64,000 bases of DNA from Delphinapterus leucas. Taxonomy: Eukaryota > Chordata > Mammalia > Artiodactyla > Monodontidae. The notes beneath the pieces were generated by a model, which made no database searches, was not told where the DNA came from, and worked only from the letters and a program-made list of their open reading frames with translations. The translations under genes and the position numbers were made by a program. The stretch covers positions 39,236,679 to 39,300,678 of the forward strand of contig NW_022098036.1 of the NCBI RefSeq assembly GCF_002288925.2, in the 5' to 3' direction. Numbering within the stretch: the stretch's first letter is position 1; each line of letters starts with the position of its first letter. This document shows, one piece after another, positions 1 through 10,699 of the stretch.

Positions 1-2236
1 AAAAAGCTTTTGACAAAATTCAACACCCATTTATGGTAAAAACCCTCCAGAAAGCAGGCATAGAGGGAACTTACTTCAACATAATAAGGCCATATATGAC
101 AAACCCACAGGCAACTTTGTTCTCAGTGGTGAAAAAGGGAAAAAATTTCCACTAAGATCAGGAACAAGACAAGGTTGGCCACTCTCACCACCATTATTCG
201 ACATAGTTTTGGAAGTTTTAGCCACAGCAATCAGAGAAGAAAAAGAAATGAATCCAAATCGGAAAAGAAGAAGTAAAGCTGTCACTGTTTGCAGACGACA
301 TGATACTATACACAGAGAATCCTAAAGACGCTGCCAGAAAACTACTAGAGCTAATCAGTAAATTTGGTAAAGTAGCAGGATACAAAATTAATGCACAGAA
401 ATCTCTTGCATTCCTATACACTAATGATGAAAAATCTGAAAGAGAAATTAAGGAAACACTCTCATTTACTATTGCAACGAAAAGAATAAAATACCTACAA
501 AAAACCTACCTACCGAGACAAAAGACCTGTATACAAAAACTATAAGACACTAATGAAAGAAATTAAAGATGATACAAGCAGATGGAGAGATATACCATGT
601 TCTTGGATTGGAAGAATCAACATTGTGAAAATGACTGTTCTACCCAAAGCAATCTACAGATTCAATGCAATCCCTATCAAACTACCAATGGCAGTTTTCA
701 CAGAACTAGAACAAAAATTTGCACAGTTGTATGGAAACACAAAAGACCCCAAATAGCCAAAGCAATACTGAGAAAGAAAAATGGAGCTGGAGGAATCAGG
801 CTCCTGGACTTCAGACTATACTACAAAGCCACAATAATCAGGACAGTATGGTACTGGCACAAAAACAGAAATATAGATGAATGGAACAGTATAGAAAGCC
901 CAGAGATAAACCCACACACCTATGGTCACCTTATCTTTGATAACAAAGGCAAGAATATACAATGGAGAAAAGACAGCCTCTTCAATAAGTGGTGCTGGGA
1001 AAACTGGACAGGTACATGTAAAAGAATGAAATTAGAACACTCCTTAATACCATACACAAAAGAAACTCAAAATGGATTAAAGACCTGAATGTAAGGCCAG
1101 ACACTATCAAACCCTTAGAGGAAAACATAGGCAGAACACTCTATGACATAAATCATAGCAAGATCCTTTTTGACCCACCTCCTAGAGGAAGAGAAATAAA
1201 CACAAAAATAAACAAATGGGACCTAATGAAACTTAAATGCTTTTGTACAGCAAAGGAAACCATAAACAAGATGAAAAGACAACCCTCAGAATGGGAGAAA
1301 ATATTTGCAAATGAAGCATCTGACAAAGGATTAATCTCCAAAATTTACAAGCAGCTCATGCAGCTCAATATCAAAAAAACAAACAACCCAATCCAAAACT
1401 GGGCAGAAGACCTAAATAGACATTTCTCCAAAGAAGATATACAGATTGCCAACAAACACATGAAAGGATGCTCAACATCACTAATCATCAGAGAAACGCT
1501 ATTCAAAACTACAATGAGGTATCACCTCACACCAGTCAGAATGGCCATCTTCATAAAATGTACAAACAATAAATGCTGGAGAGGGTATAGAGAAGAGGAA
1601 ACCCTCTTGCACTGCTGGTGGGAATGTAAATTGATACAGCCACTATGGAGAACAATATGGAGGTTCTTTTAAAAAATAAAAATAGGGCTTCTGTGGTGGC
1701 ACAGTGGTTGAGAGTCCACCTGCCAATGCAGGGGACACGGGTTTGTGCCCCAGTCCGGGAAGACCCCATATGCCGTGGAGCGGCTGGGTCCATGAGCCAT
1801 GGCCACTGAGCCTGCACATCTGGAGCCTGTACTCCGCAACGGGAGAGGCCACAACAGTGAGAGGCCCATGTACCGCAAAAAAATAAAATAAAATAAAATA
1901 AAAATAAAAATAGAACTACCATAGGACCCAGCAATCCCACTACTGGGCATATACCCTGAGAAAACCATAATTCAACAAGAGTCATTTCCCACAATGTTCA
2001 TTGCAGCTCTATTTACAATAGCCAAGACATGGAAGCAACCTAAGTGTCCATCAATAGATGAATGGATAAAGAAGATGTGGCACACATATACAATGGAATA
2101 TTACTCAGCCATGAAAAGAAACAAAATTGAGTTATTTGTAGTGAAGTGGATGGACCTAGAATCTGTCATAGTGAGTGAAGTAAGTCAGAAAGAGAAAAAC
2201 AAATACCGTAGGCTAACACATATATATGGAATGTAA
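1..2236 (+). pseudogene. L1-1 ORF2 remnant (reverse transcriptase and C-terminal domain), frameshifted
   Basis: ORF2p of L1 supplies endonuclease and reverse transcriptase for target-primed reverse transcription. Only the part from mid reverse transcriptase onward is here. The catalytic FADD motif is intact (TTT GCA GAC GAC, 288-299). Reading then moves between frames: frame 3 to 545, frame 1 at 553-756, frame 3 to 1088, frame 2 at 1226-1672. The C-terminal cysteine motif is visible as NNKCWRG and LLHCWWECK at about 1568-1632. After the SINE the last part reads TMEYYSAMKRNKIE and stops at 2236. With several frameshifts and an insertion it cannot make a full protein. Other L1 copies in this window confirm the identity by close similarity. 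Confidence 0.93.
1686..1899 (+). mobile_element. CHR-type tRNA-derived SINE (short-tail form) inside L1-1
   Basis: The head GGCTTCTGTGGTGGCACAGT, the tRNA-like half, and the terminal GAGGCCCATGTACCGC followed by an A-rich (AAAAT)n tail match the other short-tail SINEs here. The 14-bp flanks at 1672-1685 and 1900-1913 (AAAAATAAAAATAG) are identical and are read as the target duplication. Because the tail is also A-rich, the right edge is uncertain by a few bases. The insertion postdates L1-1. Confidence 0.93.
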
Positions 2237-2617
2237 AAAATATATATATATATATTTTTGAAGAACCTAGGGGCAGGACAGGAATAAAGACGCAGATGTA
2301 GAGAATGGACTTGAGGACACAGGGAGGGAGAAGGGTAAGCTGGGACGAAGTGAGAGGGTGACATGGACTAATATATACCACCAAATGTAAATTAGATAGC
2401 TAGTGGGAAGCAGCCGCACAGCCCGGGGAGATCAGCTCGGTGCTTTGTGCCCACCTAGAGAGGTGGGGATAAGGGAGGGTGGGAGGGAGACACAAGAGGG
2501 AGGAGATTTGGGGATATATGTATATGTATATAGCTGATTCACTTTGTTATAAAACAGAATCTAACGTACCATTGTAAAGCAATTATACTCCAATAAAGAT
2601 GTTTAAGAAAGAAAAAT
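2237..2617 (+). other. L1-1 3' UTR with TA run and AATAAA tail
   Basis: Purine-rich L1 3' UTR with a G-rich stretch at about 2460-2510 and a (TA)n run at 2246-2256. A polyadenylation-like AATAAA sits at 2593-2598, just before the A-rich end. It aligns by eye with 50923-51265 of L1-2. Confidence 0.85.
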
Positions 2618-4085
2618 TCAATTTTATTCTGTAGTTTGACATACACATAATCTGAGTCTTTTCATGTTTAACCAGTGTTCCACCAAAAGGAACATTTTCT
2701 GGAATAGTACAGTAATAAAAGGTGAGAAAATGTGGAAAATATTAATTTTCAGGAATGTTAAACACTCTTGTCTCTTCAGACAGCATCAAGAATTTTCTCT
2801 TGCTTATGTCATTTTCTGCTGAGACCTTTCATCATGTTAGTACTAACTAGACTGCTCCTGGCTAATTCGCTGGCTTCCCCCGCCAATCCCCGCTTTTTTT
2901 TTTTTCGGAAAACATGGCATGGTTGAGCTAATGCTTTTAGAACCAGTAAGCCAGGAAAAGGTTGCTCATGGGTGGATGGGTTGGGTTATGGAGGGAAAAA
3001 AAAAACAACTCCTTGGAACTTTCCCACCATATATACTCCCATGGCTGGCAAACTTTCTTTGTCTGTTGACCAAAGGGTTAGCATTGTTACTATTGTTATG
3101 AAGTAGGAAAACACTGCAAATGGAAATTTCTTTTCCTAAAGCCAATGTCAAGTTCAAGTGTATGGTACTGAACTGTAAATAAAGTTCATGGAATTTATCT
3201 GAAGTCTTCTGCATGATGGATCTCTGTTGAAGCATGGTAATTCATCCGTAGCAAAGCATATTAATAACAGGACTGAATTCATATGACTCAACCATTTTTT
3301 GCTTTGTTTTGTTTGGAGTTGAGCTCTAATAATTGTCTATATGTGTGTATGTATCAATCTTGTAGGTGATTAAATAGACAAGGACTACAAGAATTTCTCA
3401 AATAAAATCATGGTTTTAAAGTCTTAGAGCTAAGTGTTAGATCTTTCCTTCTTTTATTAATAGTAAAAACCCACATTTTTTCCTGGGAAATTTTTGTCAT
3501 CTTTTACAGTAGATTATGCTGTATTATTTATAACTTGCAGAATGCTGTTTCCCCATGTGGTTATTTGTTCCCCACTATCTAGAGATGGGAGCCTCCTTAG
3601 AAAGCTAGTACTGTAGCCCAGGCAGAAGGGTATGGATCTATTCTCAGGCAGTGACAGAAGAGTTGGAAATGAGGTACAGAGATCAAGAGATATTTTAGAG
3701 GTAAAATTAAGGAGATCTAATAACCATTTGTATATAGTTGATGAAGGAGATGAGAACATGAAGGCGACTCCAAGGAGGGCTACAGCTACCTAAGCGTGAT
3801 CTCATTTCCTTTCCTTCATCCCAAGTGTTGCCCTTATACAGTCTTCAACATGTTTGCCAAGTGGTTTGGGTACTGCCCCGAAGGGCTGAATAACTGATCA
3901 TATATAATCAGGATATATAGTACCATTGATTTCCTTCGTGCTTTTGTATAAGTTGCATAACCTCTGGGATTCATGGGTTTTGTTTATTTTTTAATCTAAA
4001 AAGGAGCTTATACTGGATGAAAGTATCATACAGTGATAATAATACATGGATTCCATGTTTTCTTCAGCCTGCAAGTAAAGTGGTA
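2618..4085. other. Unique sequence, no gene or clear repeat seen
   Basis: Mixed-composition sequence between L1-1 and a MIR relic. It contains a T run at 2893-2905. ORFs here are short and unsupported. Nothing else was recognised. Confidence 0.5.
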
Positions 4086-4089
4086 TGCA

Positions 4090-4335
4090 TAAGGATTGAG
4101 TAGTTTCCAGGGCCAGATCATCTGGGTTCATATCCTTTTTCTGTGCTTCACCACTTACATCTTTGCTAAGACATTAAATTATTCAGCGATCCAGTTTCCT
4201 CATCTATAAAATGGGGACAACAATAGCACCTACATTGTATGGTTATTATAAAAATTAAAATAAATTAATGCACGTAAAGCACTTCAGAGAATTTCTGTGC
4301 ATAGCAGCTGCACAATAGATGTTAGCTGTTTTGAT
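4090..4335 (+). repeat. MIR SINE relic
   Basis: Contains the MIR core CAGTTTCCTCATCTATAAAA followed by TGGGGACAACAATAGCACCTAC, and a tail like GTAAAGCACTTCAGAG...ATAGATGTTAGCTG. This is the sense orientation of the family. Edges are approximate. Confidence 0.85.
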
Positions 4336-4838
4336 TGCTCTCCTCACACTCTAAGTGGCCTTTCCCATGATGTTCATGGTGGTTAAACATACCACAAAAG
4401 GGAATCCTGGTCTTTGATAACTTTGAGATAACTTTGAGAAATGTTGTGTTAAGCAATGTTGAAAGAATTATTTACTGCAGGACTCTTCAGAACGCTGGCG
4501 CATGCTAATAGGAAACATAATTCTCCAATATCACTTCCCAAATTCATTGTATCACGAAATACTTTTTTTTCCCCTCTATCTGGGGAGTTTTGGGTCAGCA
4601 GTTCACACTGGAAATACTCCTCTAGGTCAAGCCCATAGACAAGTGATGTGAGATGATATATCCATTATCTTTATACAGGCCACTTCTTTCTCACAGAGGG
4701 CAATGTTTAAACCATGGAAAAGCAGGAGTTAAGAAGCAATAAATCATTGTTTACATAGTGGCACAGGCTTTTGAAGCAGTTTACATAAGTAATGTTTCCT
4801 TTGCAATGACGCCATGAGGTAGTGAAATCAGGTATCTT
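4336..4838. other. Unique sequence, nothing recognised
   Basis: No gene or repeat family recognised. It ends at the target site of the following SINE. Confidence 0.45.
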
Positions 4839-4850
4839 AAAAGCTATGGA

Positions 4851-5070
4851 GGGCTTCCCTGGTGGCACAGTGGTTTGAGAGTCCGCCTGCCGATGCAGGG
4901 GACAGGGGTTCGTGCCCTGGTCCGTGAAGATCCCACATGCCGCAGAGCGGCTGGGCCCGTGAGCCATGGCCGCTGAGCCTGCGGGTCTGGAGCCTGTGCT
5001 CTGCAACGGGAGAGGCCACAACGGTGAGAGGCCCGCATACCGCAAAAAAAAAAAAAAAAAAAAAAAGAAA
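4851..5070 (+). mobile_element. CHR-type SINE (short-tail form)
   Basis: Starts GGGCTTCCCTGGTGGCACAG, has the tRNA-like B-box region GGTTCGTGCCC, and ends GAGGCCCGCATACCGC plus a poly-A tail with a G interruption. The flanks AAAAGCTATGGA at 4839-4850 and 5071-5082 are identical 12-mers, a clear target-site duplication. Confidence 0.96.
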
Positions 5071-5082
5071 AAAAGCTATGGA

Positions 5083-6560
5083 ATATAAATTTTAACTTGC
5101 CCACATCCTACAGTGAGTAGGGGTAGTACTAACCAGAGCTTGAATCTCAGTGACTGAATTCTTCACACCGCTTCAAGTTAGCCCTTTGAACTTGTACCGG
5201 TAAACAGGAATTCTTGAGAACCTGTTCAAAGAATTCCTACTATAGTAAGACAGTTTATATTTCGAAGAAACATTGATGGTATTTGTAACAACAAAACCAG
5301 CAATGAGCTAGCTACAAGTTCCATTGACATGATTTTTATCACACAACCATTATTTCCCTCTTCCTCATAAAAAATATTTCATAAACATACAAATTGTGAT
5401 CAGATTAGGAAAACTCTGGAGGCTCTTCTCTGTAGAGTTATGATACAAAATATGAAATAATAAAGTAACCATGTCCTTGTTTAAATAGGATCCCATCATG
5501 TAATTTCACAGCTCTGATCAAAATTGAAATAGTGCCTTAGGGTCACTATATTTAAAGTATTCTTATGCCCATGTTTTTCTATTAGTAAGATTCATTGTCT
5601 AAACTATAAGCCAGAAAAAATATATGGTAACAGAATTCCAGGTAGTCCTCCCTTATTTTATAGAAAGTGTAAATTATTGATTTATATGGTGCTATGCCAG
5701 TTATATCCATTTCTCTCAGATATAGTACATTGCCTAGCACTGTTATTTTCCCCCTCTGAAATATGGATGGAAGGGAGAAACCTCGAGAGTGATGTATTAG
5801 ATCACTGCATTATTATTTCTCCAAGAGTACGTTATGTAGACATAAGTTTGTTTGCCTTTAAGAAGGCAGATTTAATCATGGAAAGCACCTCCCCAGCCGT
5901 AATACTGCTTGGATAATTGTATTTCTTTGTAGTTGTTCTTAGACATCTAAATCTGCCAGGCTGAGTGGTCCCAATTCCTATCCACCTTTAGTTGCAATTA
6001 TCTGTGCAGGTGGTTTTTTAACAGTGGAAAACTTAAATGTGAGATTAGGTCATTACTCTTTTCTTCTAAATATGGTTTATGTTAACTGTGTCTTTAGTAT
6101 TTCCATTTATTAGTAATATTAATTCTCTTTACATTCTCATCTTTCAGATAAATCTGGTTTTGGTCTCATTGTGCCACTCTAAACCATTTTCATTAAAAAG
6201 TGAATGCAAAGAGCAGACTGTTGGAATGTTTCCATAGATTTCCCATGTCCTACTTGTGACCTCCATGATCACAAGTAGGAAAAGGGGCCTTGGAGCCCTC
6301 CCTCCTTACTTTGATAGTTTTCTCGATTATTTGTCCTTTTGTTGAGTGTATTCTCCAAGGAGATATAGTACAATAGTGCATTGCTTCTCTGTCTTTTTTT
6401 TTTTTAAACTTAACTATCCTTAAGTGTCAAGGCAAAGTGAAGACATTCTTCCCAGGTCACATGGGGCATAAGACAAGCCCTAAAGGAAAAAAGTTCTTTG
6501 AAGAATCTTATTTCATTTGAAAATTTTATGCACATGTTGCATTCTGCTACATTGTATTTC
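5083..6560. other. Unique sequence with two inverted repeats
   Basis: No gene seen. It carries a 10-bp inverted repeat (arms 5206-5215 and 5229-5238) and a perfect 12-bp one (arms 6248-6259 and 6269-6280). The rest is unassigned AT-rich sequence with a T run at 6397-6407. Confidence 0.5.
6248..6280. repeat. Perfect 12-bp inverted repeat with 9-nt loop
   Basis: Left arm TCCTACTTGTGA (6248-6259) and right arm TCACAAGTAGGA (6269-6280) are exact reverse complements, separated by CCTCCATGA. It could form a hairpin or be a dyad protein site. Nothing around it says which. Confidence 0.8.
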
Positions 6561-6564
6561 TCTT

Positions 6565-6790
6565 AATTTTTTTATTGAAGTACAGTTGATTTTCAATGTT
6601 ATGTTACCTTCAGGTGTACAGCAAAGTGATTCAGTTATACATACATATATATCTATTTTTTTCAGATTCTTTTCCCTTTTAGGTTATTATGAAATATTGA
6701 GTATAGTTCCCTGTGCTATATAGTAGGTCCTTGTTGGTTATCTATTTTATATATAGTAAAGTGTATATATTAATCCCAAACTCCAGGATT
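6565..6790 (-). repeat. L1 3'-end fragment (L1-A type)
   Basis: Reads TTATTGAAGTACAGTTGATT, then GTGTACAGCAAAGTGATTCAG, CTGTGCTATATAGTAGGTCC and TTAATCCCAAACTCC. The same series is found at 52855-53075 in L1-A, so this is a reverse-strand 3' UTR fragment of that L1 type, cut short on its 5' side. Confidence 0.85.
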
Positions 6791-6859
6791 AACATAATTT
6801 TGAATAACTAATTTTTCTTCCCCATGTTGTTCTTTAAGAAAAAAAAATGATAACATTAC

Positions 6860-6965
6860 TGATAGTGATATAAGGACATATAGCATTTATGATGTGTTAG
6901 GCACTGTTCTAACTGCTTTACATATATTCATTCAGAAATGTGCACATTTCTTTTGTGGCATATAT
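6860..6965 (-). repeat. MIR relic
   Basis: Contains TTATGATGTGTTAGGCACTG followed by TTCTAACTGCTTTACATATATTCATTCA, the reverse-orientation MIR 3' part. Short and diverged. Confidence 0.65.
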
Positions 6966-7009
6966 CCTCGTAACTTCAATTTGATAAATAGTGGACTTCT
7001 AATAAAAGA

Positions 7010-7200
7010 CTTCAGTTTAAACCGCAGAGCTGCCATTTGTTTCTTATATAGTGTATCGCAAGTCACCTCATTCCCCAGTCTTTATCTATCACCTGTCAAA
7101 TAGCAATAACAGTATCTCCAAGATAGGGTTGGGTTATAGATTTCATGAGAATAAATAGAACGCCTTTCACAAGATGCCTGGCAAATGTGAAGTTCTCAAC
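7010..7200 (+). repeat. MIR relic
   Basis: Runs from GCAGAGCTGCCATTTGTTTC through the diverged CCTCA and CTATCACCTG region, with TTCATGAGAATAAATAGAAC and GATGCCTGGCAAATG. Layout fits a sense MIR. Strongly diverged. Confidence 0.6.
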
Positions 7201-7214
7201 TTTCATGCCCCACC

Positions 7215-7340
7215 TCCACCCCACTGGACTACACTTTACTTGAAACAGGAACCGTTTATTTTGGTATTGAATCCTCAGGACCTAACATATGACATGTAAT
7301 CGATATCTGTTGGCTCAGTGAATGAATGAATACTTAGGTA
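7215..7340 (+). repeat. L2 3'-end relic
   Basis: CCCCACTGGACTACACTTTA, then GAATCCTCAGGACCTAACAT and GCTCAGTGAATGAATGAATA follow the usual L2 3' terminus, which ends in a GAATGAAT-like tail. Confidence 0.7.
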
Positions 7341-9060
7341 AACAAAATGAACAAACCAACAAATGAACAGTTAAATAGGTGCTCTGTATATGATGTTGAA
7401 AATTGCTGTTCTTTTGTAGGAATTGAATTTCAGTGCTTACTGTTGACTCTCCTTGGCCTAATCTGTTAGTAGGATTAATATTATTATCATCTGACTAATC
7501 CTTTTTTTTTCTGTTTTTTTTTGCTATCTTCTACATATCCTTAAAAACTATTTTTTGGAAAAAAAACAAACAAACTATTTTTTGGGAATTATTTATTTTT
7601 AGAAATTTAGTTTGCTTTCAAAACATTGCAATGTCTTTGACAACATTTCTCATGTACAATGAGACCTAATTCATAAAATACCAATTGTTTTCCTATCTTA
7701 ATTCTTACAACTCCTTGATTGTGCTCATCACCGTGACCAAGTGACCTCATCTGCCACCGAAGTCCGTCCATTCATTCTTGCTTGAGTTAGCTTTCCCACC
7801 CATTGTTCTTTTCTTTCAAATATCCTTGCTTTCTTTCTAAAACATGTTTAATAATCACTTCTTTTTGATGCGCTCCCCCTCAATAGTAATCTCACTTTCC
7901 TTCATCAACTTGCCATCATTTCTTCATCTGGAGCCTCAGGGTTTCCTATCTGGCATTACAGCTCAGAGAGGTGACCATGGAGCTGGCCTCGGGCTCTGAC
8001 CTTTCTATTTCAGCATTTGGAAGGAGTAAGGAGTGATATTCTGAGATGCTGGCTAACCTTTCCGGCCGCTCCCCCTCTTCTTTTCCCTCCTCACATTGGA
8101 GCTCTGTAGCTTTGTCCGTCCAGTAGAACAGCTGTCAGTGCCTAAGGGTCAGCTGGCAAAAGATCTATAGGAGAAGCTGCGTCACCCGCTCCAAACTGGA
8201 GTCTAAATCTCTATAGAGATCTCTGTCCGTGTACGTACTGTGGTTTTCAGAGAAGGACATATCAAGCCCCTCTGCTCTCTCAGAATTAGCCTAAGGTCTA
8301 GTTCTTAACCATCTGACAAGTGAATAGCCAGAAATCATACTTTTTCCGTCTCTTCTCTTTTAGTCTACTACTTCTGTAATTGAGGACAGTACTGTAAGTC
8401 ATCCAGATAAACAGGAAAAGAACACATGGGTAATGAAAACCACACAGAGGGGGATTTTTCTCTTTATGTTCCGGTCTCTGTATAACCCCAAATTCCTTAT
8501 AATTCTTCTTAGGGTGGACACTCAATGTCTCACATATATAAATCTTACAATGTTAGCATCTTAATGATACAACAAGAGCTCAGAGGACTTGCATATTCAG
8601 AATCCTTCTAGGAAACATAGTAAGATGTTCTTGTTCTTTTTGCCTTTTTACATTAATTTTGTCTTTATAATTGGTTTATAAAGCACACAAAAAAATGTCA
8701 TTAATGTATCTTATTTATCAGATTTGACTCAGAATTATTTGGAGCTTATTTCTAAAAATCACACTCCAACTCAAAAATGAAGATTTTGACACATCAGAGA
8801 TACTGAAATAGATGAGTTACAGAATCTGACCATAATATAAAAAATATTTTAAGCAATAATAGTATCATATAAATAGGTATTGCCTTGTCTCAATTCTATA
8901 CAGAGGTAATACAGATTTTTTTCAAGTCAGAAACTTTGAACAAATGGTTAGTTTTCTGCCGAGTTAAATAACATGAAATTCTTGTGCTGTAGACTCAAAC
9001 TAGAAAATAAAAGTGTTTGGGTTTTTATTTTGTCCATCTATTGTGAAAATATGAAATTGT
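7341..9060. other. Unique sequence, no gene seen
   Basis: Includes T- and A-rich runs at 7500-7600 and a more GC-balanced part at 7960-8260. No supported ORF or splice-bounded exon was seen. Confidence 0.45.
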
Positions 9061-9064
9061 ATTT

Positions 9065-9300
9065 GTGAGAATAGGTTGAGGGCTATGCAGTCCAACCATG
9101 CCTCTGGCTGTTCCCTGTCCGGTGTGGTAGCCACTATGTGTGGCAATTTAAATTTCAATTAACTAGAATTAACGTAAAATTAAAATTTAACTCCTTAGTC
9201 ACATGACTGCATTTCAAGTGTTTAATAGGCACATTGGCTAATAGCTGCCATATTGATACAGAACATTTTGACCATCAAAAGAATTCTATTGGACAGAACA
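9065..9300 (-). repeat. hAT-Charlie-type non-autonomous transposon relic
   Basis: Ends like CAGTCCAACCATGCC on the left and CTATTGGACAGAACAGCTAG on the right. Inside are TGGTAGCCACTATGTGTGGC, an AATTTAAATTTCAATT core and GGCTAATAGCTGCCATATTG. It is the same family as 42175-42435. The family name was not assigned. Confidence 0.75.
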
Positions 9301-9347
9301 GCTAGATAAATGAAATTTTACTCCTAAAACTCTGGAATACATTCTTT

Positions 9348-9371
9348 ACACACACACACACACACGCACAC
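9348..9371. repeat. (CA)n microsatellite, short, with one CG interruption
   Basis: Direct run of CA units interrupted by GC near its right end. Confidence 0.95.
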
Positions 9372-9779
9372 TTCAAAAATGCTTTTAACTGAAATGTTCT
9401 TTGGTATGACATACTGAGAGATGTTATAAATAACACAACTGAAAATTTTGGTAGCATATTTATTACTGAAATCTCATGGGAGTCCTTGTCTACTATATCA
9501 TCTACTATATCACCCTTTCTTATTGGATAAATTCCTCAGACTTTAGTACCCAAAACAGCTCTATTTTATGAATAATATTACTCTTAGGACATTTAATTTT
9601 CCTTCTTGCTTTGGCCTTGACCTCTCAAATCTGAATTCATGGGCCACCTTTAATAATGGTGCAAGTCAGTATTACATTGCTTTCACTATACTAATCCTTT
9701 GTATTTGGCATGATATTCACTTTCCCCAGGGCTTCTTGATTTCTTTATCTCATTTCACTGTGTGCTACACAGAATACCC
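9372..9779. other. Unique sequence with a 12-bp tandem duplication
   Basis: TCTACTATATCA occurs twice back to back at 9489-9500 and 9501-9512. No gene recognised. Confidence 0.5.
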
Positions 9780-9945
9780 TAGTAGTTAAAAGCACAGATT
9801 CTGGAGCGAAACTGCCTGAGTCCAATTCCCAGCAGCCCATTTATTAGCTGTGTGGCGTTGGGAAAGCTGTTTTGTGTTTGGGTGCCTTCAGACTAAGGCT
9901 TGACTATGATAATAATGTAAAGTATCTAACACATTATGTAAGACA
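9780..9945 (+). repeat. MIR SINE relic
   Basis: TAGTAGTTAAAAGCACAGAT, TCTGGAGCGAAACTGCCTGA, GTCCAATTCCC and TTAGCTGTGTGGCGTTGGGA match the tRNA-like head and core of MIR in sense orientation. Confidence 0.85.
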
Positions 9946-10608
9946 TCCAGATCTTGTAAAATCATCCTAGAAAGGAAGGAGACAGGGAAAGTAGATAGTA
10001 GAAAAGAAATAGGGCAGGAAGGATAATGCAGCATGATGGTATAGTATATAGACTATTTGTACAGTATATGAATGGGTTCATTTCTTTGTTTTATCTCACA
10101 TTTTTCCAAGGTATATTTATAATGGTTTACAAAAACATACAAAATATAATAAAATATCAGGGGTTAACAATGGATCTTGTGCAAGTTAGAAAAGACATTC
10201 AGTTAAGTACGTAAATTCTAAAATCTTTATTTAAAAAGTTATATAACCTTAGCCTCATACTTCATAAGGTGCCTTGAATCAGAGAAAAACCTGCTTTTGA
10301 AGGCCAAACAGTGCCCAGCTGTTTGTTCTCTGGAAAATCATGTCTCTGGGTTTGCAGGAAATTTACATAGTAGCATTCTGAATGCAATTTTTAAAATGTA
10401 TTAAACAAGATTGATCAATGAAGATTAATATTGATCAAGATTGTCTCATGATCTTACATGGATTATTTTTCACTATGATGACAGGACATACTGAAATGCT
10501 TCTTGACTTCTTCCAAGATAATCCCCTTAGTAGTAGGAGAAATCGTAATATATACTTTGTTTCCATATTCCTTCCTCCCCCCTCCCCCCATCTCTCTTTC
10601 TGTCTCTC

Positions 10609-10609
<1 letters not shown>
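9946..10609. other. Unique sequence, no gene seen
   Basis: AT-rich, ending in a pyrimidine stretch (10562-10609) that leads into the CA repeat. ORFs crossing into the CA repeat are composition artefacts. Confidence 0.45.
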
Positions 10610-10643
<34 letters not shown>

Positions 10644-10690
10644 GCATGCACACACACGAGAGCCCAGAGGAGGAAAGGAAGGAAGGAAAG
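10610..10690. repeat. (CA)n microsatellite followed by GGAA-rich tract
   Basis: Uninterrupted CA at about 10611-10641, then CGCGCATG and a second short CA run to 10657, then (GGAA)n-like purines at 10670-10690. The combination suggests a compound microsatellite. Confidence 0.95.
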
Positions 10691-10699
10691 GTAGAATTG

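Larger units (their letters stand above)
1..2617 (+). mobile_element. L1-1: 3' part of a LINE-1, interrupted by a SINE
   Basis: The sequence enters inside the reverse transcriptase part of L1 ORF2 and runs through the ORF2 C-terminus into an L1 3' UTR. It ends with an AATAAA-containing tail near 2593-2617. A CHR-type SINE (1686-1899) splits it. The 3' UTR (2237-2617) is the same type as that of L1-2 at 50923-51265: both contain the segments GGGGCAGGACAGGAATAAAG and AGCAATTATACTCCAATAAA. The 5' part lies outside the window, so its full length and left target duplication cannot be seen. Confidence 0.95.

Noticed and set aside
1551..1994. 147-codon reverse-strand ORF
   Set aside because: It is antisense to the L1-1 C-terminus and its SINE; no independent support.
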